From: Chloroflexota bacterium
GTDB lineage: Bacteria > Chloroflexota > Anaerolineae > B4-G1
Direction of reading: 5' to 3'
DNA length: 64,000 nucleotides
NCBI GenBank assembly: GCA_024232355.1
Contig: JAAEPW010000839.1
Span: forward strand, 1 to 64,000
Shown here: in pieces, positions 39,289 to 46,499 of the stretch
Numbering within the stretch: position 1 is the first letter of the stretch
How the letters are laid out: each line of letters begins with the position of its first letter
The notes under the pieces: model-generated
What the model was told of the DNA's origin: nothing
The model's database searches: none
Seen by the model: only the letters and a program-made list of their open reading frames with translations
Program-made: the position numbers and the translations under genes

Positions 39289-42200
39289 CTATCTGAGGAC
39301 TAGGGGCAGGTAGACGACAAGGCCGTGCAAGATGGTCACCTCTGCTGGGCCATTAATGGTCTCGATCCCATTCATGTCCACGTCCATCAGCCAGTAGGTG
39401 TAGGTCTGCCCGGCGGCGACGTCATTGTCCCGGAACTCGTAGCTGGCGCCCATGGCCCCGCCGTGTGCCTGGCTGGGGATAAAGGCGATCTCTTCAGCCG
39501 GGACAAAGCGCCGCCCGCTGTCACGCAGGATGCGGAAACCATAGGTGTCCACCTCGGCCGCCGTCTCCCAATTCATCCGGACGCTCTGGCCCCATTGGCT
39601 GGCATAAAAGTCGATCATCTCGACCGCTGTCTCGCTCCGGGGCTGGTTTATGGGATTGGTGTAGACGTCCGTACCGCCCGGCGGAATCTGGGCCGTGTTG
39701 ATCACTGTGTAAGTGGTAGGGTTTGTGAGCTGGAACACGGTGATGACGTAAAAAGCCTGTCCCAGACCCAGGTCCATTCCAAATGGGATGGTCAGGTCAT
39801 CCCACATCAACTGTTGGGTGATGTTGTCTATGGTATTAGGGATGGGGTCCCCACCATAGTAGACGGCCGGCCCGCTGAAGGAGTCGTACAGCGGGAGCAC
39901 GTCTATCGTGCTGGGGCCGGTGTTTTCGATATAGATGGTAAAGGTGACCAGGTCTCCTATCACGCCGGGTGGATTCAGGGTCTTGTCTATCGATATCTCT
40001 GGGTCGTCCACCAATAGGCTGACGCGGGCGGTGTCGGTCACGCTGCCACCGGTGGCGATGAACCCTTCTGCCAGGGCAAAGTTGTCGTATATGCCGGGCG
40101 TTACAGGACCGTAGACCTGGAAGGCGACCACGGTGCTGGCGGTCGGGGCCAGACCTGCTCCGGCGGTGATGTCGGCCCAATAGATCTGCTGGCCGGTGAC
40201 GGACGTCTCGGCCGGAATGGCGCTGCCGGGGACGAAAGTCAAGCCGGGGTCCAGATCGTCGATGACGGCGACGGGGTTGAGCGTGACGTCGCCGATGTTG
40301 GTGACGGTCAGGGTGTAGGCCACGCTCGGGACGTTGGGCGCGATCCAGCCATTCGCGGCGACCTCTTTTTCGATCTGGATGGCGGGTGCGGGTCCGAGGA
40401 GGAACATGCCACAGTCCCAGGTGGGGTCATTCTCACCGGGGTCCAGGGTGGTGTTGATAGTCCGCCCGGTGGTGGGATCAGCGTCCGAGTCCAAGGTGTC
40501 GTTACCCCCTGCGTCTTGCGGGCTAAAGAGATAGTTAGAGGGGAGTATAAACTCGACGTAATAGTCGCCTGGAGCCAGGTCCGCAAAGCTATAAAGACCT
40601 GTTCCATCGGTGTCTGTGCTGTCCTGGAAAGCACCACTGCCGTCGTAGAGGTTGACAGTCACTCCGGCGATGCCAGTCCCCACTTCGTTCTGAGTACCGT
40701 CGTGGTCGTCGTCTCGCCAGACGGTGTCGCCGATGGAGGCTAACTGTTGTGACTGAACAAATCCAAAGTCAGCGGTGAAATTCACGTTATCATCATCCAG
40801 TGTACCGGTATAGTTGGTCTGATCTTCGCCCGTGACTTCGGTATCGGGTTGTAGTGCATAGTTCATAGTGCTAATACCGTTCGTGGCGGGAGTTGCGTTG
40901 TCAATACCGTTTTCGTCGCCGGTGTGGTCGGTGGTTTCATCGGCCCCTGCGCCTGTGCTTGAGAGATAGCCTTCCAATGGTTGACCAACCGCAAAGTTTG
41001 AAGCAGAGATGTGAACAAAGTAGTTTCCTGGGGTCATGTTGTCAAACTCGTAATACCCCCCACCAGCCGTTGTGGCTGTAGCTACGGGAGCGTCTACGCC
41101 AGGGATATCTCCCGAATTATACAGTTCTACGGTCACCCCATCTGCACCAACTTCCGTGCCGTCCAAGGCGCCATTGTCGGCTGTGCCTCCCCCCGCGCCA
41201 TCATCGATCCAGACAGCGTTGCCAATCGCTACCAACTCACTACTAATAGTGACCGGGTGGTCCTCGACCTCACCATCGGTGGCCGCTCCGGTCGAAATTA
41301 AACCGGTGTCGGTGCTACAGCGGAAACGGGAGTATGTTGCCCCAGATGTTGCTCCGGCTGGTATGGCAAAGACCAAAGAATTGTTCGTGCTAGCAGTCAA
41401 AGATTCGTCTGTGAAAATCTGCTCGCCCGCATCCCAAAAATCGCCGTCGATATTAAAGTCAATCCAGGCATTCAGGGTACAGGCAGGAGAATTGCTCAAG
41501 TCAACGTCCACCCCTGCATTGCTGCCTGGAGTCAAGAGGCTAGTAAAAGTCACCCCGTCTTCGTCATCGTTGCCCACACAAGTGCCGGTGGGAGTGCCCA
41601 CATCGCTATCATCGCCATCGGCTCCAACTGAGGGTAGGCCATCCGTTTCGGAATCTACACAAGCCCCCATAAATGGCCCGGTGACGATATGGTTTGGCCC
41701 GCTGGCCAAGTTGGTTGTGCCGTAGGTGTTGGGGGCGTCGCCCCAGTCTATGGCTTGCTGGATCGTGACCATATAGTCTTCGACCTCGCCGTCCGTCGCC
41801 AGGCCGGTGTAGGTGTCTGCCCCAGCGCCGGTGGTGCAGCGGAAGCGGGCAAAGGTGTCGCCAAGCACCGCCCCTGACGGGATCGAAAAGCTCGTAGGAT
41901 TGCTGCCCGGCCCGAGCATAAAGCCGCCGATGAACAGGTTCTCGGATGAGTCGTCCCAGTCACCGTCGGCGTTAAAGTCTATCCACCCGGTCAGGGTGCA
42001 GGCCACACTGGCGGTTATTCTTATGCTCGCCGTCGCACCGGGGACCAGGGGGGTGAGAAATTCCACGCCGTCCTCGTCGTCGCCGCTGACCGCACAACTG
42101 CCATAGATCGGAGCACCGGTGGCTGTGTCGTCGCCGGTGGCGGCGGCAGAGTCCACGCCGTCCGATTCTGCGTCCACGCAAGAGCCCAGGTAGATGGTGC

Positions 42201-42378
42201 TATCCAGGATGTGGTTTGCGCCCGTGCTCGTCGACAAGGTCGAGTAGCTGTCTGGCGCGTCTCCCCAGTCGTAAAAAGGTTGAGCCCAGCCTGTTTGGGC
42301 AAACATAATGTTCAGAGCTATGGCCAGCAGTACCAGTACCAAGGCGGCTAAAGACACTCTTTTTTTTATTTTACTCAT
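39289..42378 (-). CDS. Secreted GEVED/SdrD/DUF11 protein with C-terminal YLP tail
   Basis: This 1029-residue protein has a signal peptide (MSKIKKRVSLAALVLVLLAIALNIMFAQTGWAQ) and AAGGAG 9 nt before the ATG. It begins with two GEVED-type domains (DWGDAPDSYST...DDEDGVEF and DWGDAPNTYGT...DDEDGVTF). Two SdrD B-like domains follow (IGNAVWIDDGAGGG; IGDTVWRDDDHDG), with acidic residues that usually bind calcium. Then come two DUF11 domains (YTLTVTNIGDVTLNP; FTIYIENTGPSTID), a fibronectin-III-like module (RMNWETAAEVDTYGFRILR) and the tail LVVYLPLVLR. No enzymatic motif is present. It is likely an extracellular adhesive or stalk protein. The 94-bp gap to the C25 peptidase gene contains a strong stem-loop; the small LPLSG protein lies 37 bp upstream, so the three could be co-transcribed. 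Confidence 0.9.
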   Translation of the reverse strand: MSKIKKRVSLAALVLVLLAIALNIMFAQTGWAQPFYDWGDAPDSYSTLSTSTGANHILDSTIYLGSCVDAESDGVDSAAATGDDTATGAPIYGSCAVSGDDEDGVEFLTPLVPGATASIRITASVACTLTGWIDFNADGDWDDSSENLFIGGFMLGPGSNPTSFSIPSGAVLGDTFARFRCTTGAGADTYTGLATDGEVEDYMVTIQQAIDWGDAPNTYGTTNLASGPNHIVTGPFMGACVDSETDGLPSVGADGDDSDVGTPTGTCVGNDDEDGVTFTSLLTPGSNAGVDVDLSNSPACTLNAWIDFNIDGDFWDAGEQIFTDESLTASTNNSLVFAIPAGATSGATYSRFRCSTDTGLISTGAATDGEVEDHPVTISSELVAIGNAVWIDDGAGGGTADNGALDGTEVGADGVTVELYNSGDIPGVDAPVATATTAGGGYYEFDNMTPGNYFVHISASNFAVGQPLEGYLSSTGAGADETTDHTGDENGIDNATPATNGISTMNYALQPDTEVTGEDQTNYTGTLDDDNVNFTADFGFVQSQQLASIGDTVWRDDDHDGTQNEVGTGIAGVTVNLYDGSGAFQDSTDTDGTGLYSFADLAPGDYYVEFILPSNYLFSPQDAGGNDTLDSDADPTTGRTINTTLDPGENDPTWDCGMFLLGPAPAIQIEKEVAANGWIAPNVPSVAYTLTVTNIGDVTLNPVAVIDDLDPGLTFVPGSAIPAETSVTGQQIYWADITAGAGLAPTASTVVAFQVYGPVTPGIYDNFALAEGFIATGGSVTDTARVSLLVDDPEISIDKTLNPPGVIGDLVTFTIYIENTGPSTIDVLPLYDSFSGPAVYYGGDPIPNTIDNITQQLMWDDLTIPFGMDLGLGQAFYVITVFQLTNPTTYTVINTAQIPPGGTDVYTNPINQPRSETAVEMIDFYASQWGQSVRMNWETAAEVDTYGFRILRDSGRRFVPAEEIAFIPSQAHGGAMGASYEFRDNDVAAGQTYTYWLMDVDMNGIETINGPAEVTILHGLVVYLPLVLR

Positions 42379-42415
42379 GATTTTTTACTCCTTTTTAGTT
42401 GTATTGTGACTGACT

Positions 42416-42802
42416 TTATCGCCGGACGCTCCGCGTCGCTGCCACATAGGTACACGAGAGCACCGCCGCCAGCAATAGGATGACGGGCAAAAGCAAACCG
42501 GCAGGCTGTTCGGCGCCCGAGAGCGGCAGAATGGGGACCGGGGTCTCAGTGGGAGCCGGTGCCTGCGGCTTGGGTTCGGATGGTCTCGGCGTGTTTGTTG
42601 GTGACTCTGGTGTATTTGTTGGTGGCTCTGGCGTGTCTGTTGGTGGCTCTGGCGTATTTGTTGGCACCCCTACCGTTGGCGTTATGCCATACAAGGAACG
42701 GGATTGGGCATCGACCGGGACAATGAACCCAAGGGCCATCACGACCAACATGATAGACAAAGCGATCAACGGAATTCCAAGTATAGATCTAGTTTTTGAC
42801 AT
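42416..42802 (-). CDS. Small Thr/Pro-rich surface protein with LPxxG-like sorting tail
   Basis: This is a 128-residue protein. The start is ATG 42800-42802, six bases after GGAGGAG; an upstream TTG directly abuts that site and cannot be the start. It has an N-terminal signal peptide (ILGIPLIALSIMLVVMALGFIVPVDA-QS) and a low-complexity stalk of PTNTPEPPTDTP-type repeats. At the C-terminus LPLSG is followed by a hydrophobic helix (LLLPVILLLAAVLSCTYVAA) and a basic end TRSVRR. That order matches a sortase sorting signal with Ser in place of Thr. No sortase gene is in the window. Alternatively it is simply anchored by its C-terminal helix. Partner unknown. Confidence 0.75.
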   Translation of the reverse strand: MSKTRSILGIPLIALSIMLVVMALGFIVPVDAQSRSLYGITPTVGVPTNTPEPPTDTPEPPTNTPESPTNTPRPSEPKPQAPAPTETPVPILPLSGAEQPAGLLLPVILLLAAVLSCTYVAATRSVRR

Positions 42803-43192
42803 GATCAACTCCTCCTAAAGAATGATTCGACTGATTGACAAAGGGACTCGAAAACCAAGCGGAAAATTCAGATAAAAGTTACAAGCATATATTCCCCACC
42901 CCCTAACGGCTCACCGTCTGCTGCCGGTCTGCCCACTGACCGGTATATGCGAGAAACTTGATCCCGCCCTGTAAGGGAATTCCAGAGAAATAAATCTCCC
43001 AAACAGATTTTGTGATGCAGTCAACGACATCTTTACAACAGATTATGATGGAATTCCTCGAGCTTTGCCGGTTATTTTGTAACTCGCGTGCGATTTATGA
43101 GATTCTCCACTGTAAATTTTGGGAGGAATTAAATACTGGAAAAGCTAAATACCATCACAATACCCAGTGTACCACACAATTATCGTGTTGTC
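42803..43192. other. Gene-free divergent intergenic region
   Basis: About 390 bp between the minus-strand small surface protein and the repeat array in front of the winged-helix gene. I see no gene and no clear promoter hexamers for the minus-strand genes, only the TAGGAGGAG ribosome site at its left edge. It is AT-rich in the right half. Confidence 0.6.
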
Positions 43193-43284
43193 TGTAGTGA
43201 AACTACGCGACTTTTTGTGGTGAAAGTACGCATGTTTTTGTGGTGAAACTACGCATGTTTTTGTGGTAAAAGTACGTTTTTTGC
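43193..43284 (+). repeat. Four tandem 23-bp repeats (iteron-like operator)
   Basis: Four head-to-tail units of exactly 23 bp begin at 43193, 43216, 43239 and 43262. The consensus core is TGTGGTGAAACTACGCATG followed by TTTT. The first copy reads GTAGTGAAACTAC, a dyad with arms GTAG/CTAC. The array ends 7 bp before the -35 box, so a protein bound there would touch RNA polymerase. There are no spacers, hence not CRISPR. Confidence 0.9.
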
Positions 43285-43291
43285 CAATATC

Positions 43292-43320
43292 TTGACAATA
43301 TCGCTCCCCAATGGTACAAT
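43292..43320 (+). promoter_or_regulatory. Near-consensus sigma70 promoter of the winged-helix gene
   Basis: TTGACA (43292-43297), a 17-bp spacer and TACAAT (43315-43320). This is the best promoter match in the window. The leader is about 42 nt to the GTG start. Confidence 0.8.
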
Positions 43321-43368
43321 ATTTTAGGAACTTTCGGAATATTAGGGGCTTTTTATCAGGAAACCATT

Positions 43369-44061
43369 GTGAAACTATCTCCCAGACAACGCACGTTTCT
43401 CAGCCGCTTGCTCGACCTCTATCGCGAGGCCCAAGCCCCTGTGCATTACGCCGACGTCGCGCGGGCGCTGGACGTGAGACCGGTCACGGCCTACGAGATG
43501 CTGCGCCTTTTGGAAAACAAGGGCTTGGTGCATTCCGAGGCGATACGCCCCCAGGGGCACAAGGGGCGTTCGGTCATGGTCTTTGCCCCCACCGACAAGG
43601 CTACGTCCATACTGGCCGAGTTCACAGGCAACGCTTTGAGCGATCAAGAATGGGAGCAGGCCAAGGCCAATATTTTGACGGCACTGGAAACACGCACCGA
43701 CTATCGAAACTTGCTAAACGAACTCGTTCTGCGCATTCCAGAGCGCAAATCGCCCGCCCTCTTTGCCGCCGACATGATCGCAGCCATCATCCTGGCACTC
43801 TACGAGCTACGCGACACGGCAGCGGCCAAGGGCATATTTGCCAATCTGCGTCGATTTGGCCCGCCGGGTTGGGCCGTGCTCTACTCACTGGCCGGGTTCA
43901 GTCTGGCCCTTTCACTGGTCGAAAAAGCCAACCGGAACGCGACCTCGTTGCTGCTTTCATACGCTCACCAGTTCCGGCAACATTTGGATAATTTGACGCG
44001 GGGAGAAAAAGCGCGCCTGTCCGATTTCGTCTATGAAGTATTGCGGTCTCTTGGTTTATGA
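43369..44061 (+). CDS. Winged-helix DNA-binding regulator
   Basis: This 230-residue protein starts at GTG, with AGGA 8 nt upstream. Residues 1-80 form a winged helix-turn-helix resembling DtxR/LexA-type domains (LSPRQRTFLSRLLDLYREA...VHYADVARALDVRPVTAYEMLRLLENKGLV), with a wing at RPQGHKGRSVMVFAPT. The remaining 150 residues are mostly helical (ADMIAAIILALYELRD; GWAVLYSLAGFSLALSLVEKA), and I do not recognise the domain. No metal-binding cluster of the DtxR kind is evident. The 23-bp iterons and strong promoter directly upstream, plus a GTGAAACTAT partial copy at the start codon, suggest autoregulation. Confidence 0.75.
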   Translation: MKLSPRQRTFLSRLLDLYREAQAPVHYADVARALDVRPVTAYEMLRLLENKGLVHSEAIRPQGHKGRSVMVFAPTDKATSILAEFTGNALSDQEWEQAKANILTALETRTDYRNLLNELVLRIPERKSPALFAADMIAAIILALYELRDTAAAKGIFANLRRFGPPGWAVLYSLAGFSLALSLVEKANRNATSLLLSYAHQFRQHLDNLTRGEKARLSDFVYEVLRSLGL

Positions 44062-44100
44062 AAACATCCAAGGGAGTATGTGACAATCTCTGCAAGACCC

Positions 44101-44128
44101 GCTCGCGCAAAGTGTGCTCGCTCCTCTT
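44101..44128. repeat. Dispersed GTGTGCTCGCTCCTCTT repeat
   Basis: GCGCAAAGTGTGCTCGC followed by TCCTCTT closely matches 35905-35933. It lies between the winged-helix and phasin-like genes and has no coding role. Confidence 0.6.
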
Positions 44129-44230
44129 GAAAAAAAACACATCTGGAAGGGAGGTGAGGCGAATAAGCAATGCTGTGTTCTCAATAGTAAAAATCTATTC
44201 TCTAACAACTCACGGATAAGGAGATAAAAA

Positions 44231-44545
44231 ATGGGAATTCGATTGATAGAAAAGAGCGTGTTGTTCGGTTTAGGCGTACTCACACTGACCAAAGAAAAAG
44301 TAGTTCAGGCGGTGAACAGCCTGGTCGAAGAAGGTGAAGTCAAAGCAGAAGAAGCGCCCGGCATCATCGACAGAGTGGTGGCTCGGGGCGAGGAAGAACG
44401 GGAAGAATTACGCAAGCTGATGCGAGAAGAACTAGACAAGCTTCGCGTGCGCGGGCCAATGGTCTCTCACAAGGACATTGAGGACCTAGGGCAAAAGATC
44501 GACGATTTGGCCGCCCGGATCGACGAGATGGCAGGCAAAAAATAA
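44231..44545 (+). CDS. Phasin-like small coiled-coil protein (PhaI/COG3937 type)
   Basis: This is a 104-residue protein with AAGGAG 7 nt before the ATG. The N-terminal segment IRLIEKSVLFGLGVLTLTKEKVVQAV is amphipathic. It is followed by a highly charged helix (EEREELRKLMREELDKLRV) and a heptad-type C-terminus (IEDLGQKIDDLAARIDEMAG). The length and pattern fit the polyhydroxyalkanoate granule-associated (phasin) family. No PHA synthase gene is in the window, so it could instead be a general coiled-coil partner, for example of the AarF/UbiB kinase encoded next. Confidence 0.75.
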   Translation: MGIRLIEKSVLFGLGVLTLTKEKVVQAVNSLVEEGEVKAEEAPGIIDRVVARGEEEREELRKLMREELDKLRVRGPMVSHKDIEDLGQKIDDLAARIDEMAGKK

Positions 44546-44572
44546 AATTGCTCGCACCCCAACATTCTTTTG

Positions 44573-44653
44573 GGACGCAGATTCACACAGATTTTCGCAG
44601 ATTGTATGCGGATCAAGCAGAAAAGCGGCGTTTGTCCGTGTGAAACTGCGTCC
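44573..44653. repeat. 81-bp palindromic intergenic repeat
   Basis: GGACGCAGATTCACACAGA at the left and TCCGTGTGAAACTGCGTCC at the right are reverse complements with two mismatches. The middle holds CGCAGATT and GTATGCGGAT segments. The layout matches an ACGCAGATTxACACAGAT palindrome I recall from Chloroflexota and cyanobacterial intergenic regions. Confidence 0.7.
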
Positions 44654-44715
44654 TATTTCTTGTTCTTGGGAACATCAGAGTCTTGTTGACACTATCCTCT
44701 ACGCCGCACTTGTGG

Positions 44716-44721
44716 TAGAAT
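44716..44721 (+). promoter_or_regulatory. Candidate -10 box very close to the aarF-like start
   Basis: TAGAAT ends only 9 bp before the ATG, and no ribosome site lies between. If real, the transcript would be nearly leaderless. A TTGACA lies 24 bp upstream, too far for a normal spacer. Confidence 0.4.
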
Positions 44722-44730
44722 TAAAATCCT

Positions 44731-46413
44731 ATGGCCCGCTCACCCGTCCGCAGCGTCCGACACCTTCAGCGCTACCGTGAAATCGCCAGCGTCTTTATTC
44801 GTCATGGCTTTGGCGAGCTCGTGGACATGCTGGAACTATTGCCATACCTTTCACTGCCGCGAAGAATACTGCGCCGGGGCAAGCCCAGCACATCCCCCTT
44901 GGGCGTACCGCAACGATTGCGCCTCGCACTGGAAGAACTCGGCCCCACCTTTGTCAAACTGGGCCAGATGCTCAGCACCCGTCCGGACATTCTGCCCACG
45001 GTCTATATCGACGAGCTCACCAAGCTGCAAGACACCGTCCAACCAGTTCCGTGGAGACTGATTCGAGCGCAAATCGATGCCGAATTGGAAAGGCCACTGG
45101 AAGAATTGTTCACCGACTTTGAGCCTGTGCCTATCGCCGCCGCATCCCTGTCGCAGGTGCACGCCGCGACCCTGCCCGACGGCACTTTGGTCGTCGTCAA
45201 GGTCCAACGGCCAAACATTCAGTCGCTGATCGAGACCGATCTGGAAATTCTGTTCGATCTGGCTCGGTTGATCCAGGAACGCACTCCGTTGGGATCGGTC
45301 TATGACTTGTTAGAGATCGCCGAAGAGTTTGCGGTCACCCTGCGAGCCGAGCTGGATTTCTGCCGCGAGGGGCGCAACGCTGACCGCTTTCGCGACAATT
45401 TTAGCACCGAGCCTTATCTCCACATCCCCCGTGTCTATTGGGACTTTAGCACGCGCCGGGTACTGGTGCTGGAACGCATCTATGGGATCAAGCTCGATGA
45501 CATTGACGCCCTCGATGCCGCGGGCTATGACCGTGAGGGCATCGCTCTGAACGCGGCTAGGATGATCATCAAAGAAGTCCTAGAGGACGGATTCTTCCAC
45601 GCCGACCCTCATCCCGGCAATTTTGCCGTGATGTCAAATGAGGTCATTGGGGCAATGGACTTTGGGATGGTAGGTCATTTGAGCCATCGCGCGCGGAGCG
45701 ATTTGATCCGCCTCTACATCGTTGCCGTACAACTGGACGAGGAAGGCATCGTAGATCAATTGATCCACATGGGCGTGGTCAGTGGCACCCTGGACCGGAC
45801 GGGGCTCCTGCGAGACATCGCGCGGCTGTTGCGCAAATATCACGGTATGTCGCTAGAAGCCATACGCGCCCACGAAGTGATTGACGACATTATGCCCGTC
45901 GCCTTTCGTCACAACCTGCGTCTGCCCTCAGACTTGTGGCTGCTGGGCAAGACGATGGCAATGATGGAAGGGGTGGGCCTCAAGCTGCTCCCCGACTTTG
46001 ACATCTTTGCCGTCTCTGAACCTTATGTGCGGCGCTTTATGCGACAATTGACCTTACCGAGCGCTTGGGGACCACCACTGATCAAAAGTGTCAACGACTG
46101 GACATCACTGATGAAATTGATTCCCCGGGTCAGCTCCCAAATCCTGACCCGAGTCGAACGAGAGGGGCTGGAAATCCGAATAGACATCAAGGATCTGGAT
46201 CAGGTGCTAAACAGAGTGGATCGGCAAGCCAATCGTCTCTCGTTGAGCATGCTACTGGCCGCGTTTATCGTTGGACTGGCCTTGTTGGTTCCAGCTTTTA
46301 ATCTGACCGGAGAGTGGACGCTGGCGATGGTCGTGGTCATTATGGGCTTTGCTAGTGTCAGCCTATTAGGTTTGTGGCTTGCCTTTTCTATCTGGCGAGC
46401 GTCGAGAAAATAA
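44731..46413 (+). CDS. AarF/UbiB-family atypical protein kinase-like protein
   Basis: This 560-residue ABC1/AarF/UbiB family member has the KxGQ signature at FVKLGQMLSTRPDILP and the Ala-rich loop AAASLSQVHAA that replaces the usual P-loop. The catalytic segment is FHADPHPGNF and the metal site is MDFGMVGHL. Two hydrophobic helices end the protein (LSMLLAAFIVGLALLVPAF and MVVVIMGFASVSLLGLWLAFSI), as in membrane-anchored UbiB proteins. The family supports ubiquinone or other isoprenoid lipid metabolism through ATPase activity; the lipid handled here is not known. The upstream phasin-like gene is 185 bp away, beyond a palindromic repeat. No ribosome site is evident, so the ATG start may be leaderless. 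Confidence 0.92.
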   Translation: MARSPVRSVRHLQRYREIASVFIRHGFGELVDMLELLPYLSLPRRILRRGKPSTSPLGVPQRLRLALEELGPTFVKLGQMLSTRPDILPTVYIDELTKLQDTVQPVPWRLIRAQIDAELERPLEELFTDFEPVPIAAASLSQVHAATLPDGTLVVVKVQRPNIQSLIETDLEILFDLARLIQERTPLGSVYDLLEIAEEFAVTLRAELDFCREGRNADRFRDNFSTEPYLHIPRVYWDFSTRRVLVLERIYGIKLDDIDALDAAGYDREGIALNAARMIIKEVLEDGFFHADPHPGNFAVMSNEVIGAMDFGMVGHLSHRARSDLIRLYIVAVQLDEEGIVDQLIHMGVVSGTLDRTGLLRDIARLLRKYHGMSLEAIRAHEVIDDIMPVAFRHNLRLPSDLWLLGKTMAMMEGVGLKLLPDFDIFAVSEPYVRRFMRQLTLPSAWGPPLIKSVNDWTSLMKLIPRVSSQILTRVEREGLEIRIDIKDLDQVLNRVDRQANRLSLSMLLAAFIVGLALLVPAFNLTGEWTLAMVVVIMGFASVSLLGLWLAFSIWRASRK

Positions 46414-46424
46414 TACCCAATTTC

Positions 46425-46452
46425 TTTACATTTCTCACTTCTGTGCTATCAT
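46425..46452 (+). promoter_or_regulatory. Possible promoter of the LysM protein gene
   Basis: TTTACA (46425-46430), a 16-bp spacer and TATCAT (46447-46452), located just after the aarF-like stop codon. Confidence 0.35.
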
Positions 46453-46499
46453 GCCCCCCGTTATCTAGTGCCCGTTATTCGGGATATCTGGTGAATGAC

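Noticed and set aside
43012..43197. 61-codon frame upstream of the iteron array
   Set aside because: It lacks a ribosome site, is AT-rich and runs into the repeat array; no protein pattern.
43193..43284. 23-bp repeats considered as a mini-CRISPR
   Set aside because: Units are directly adjacent with no spacers, and no cas genes are nearby.
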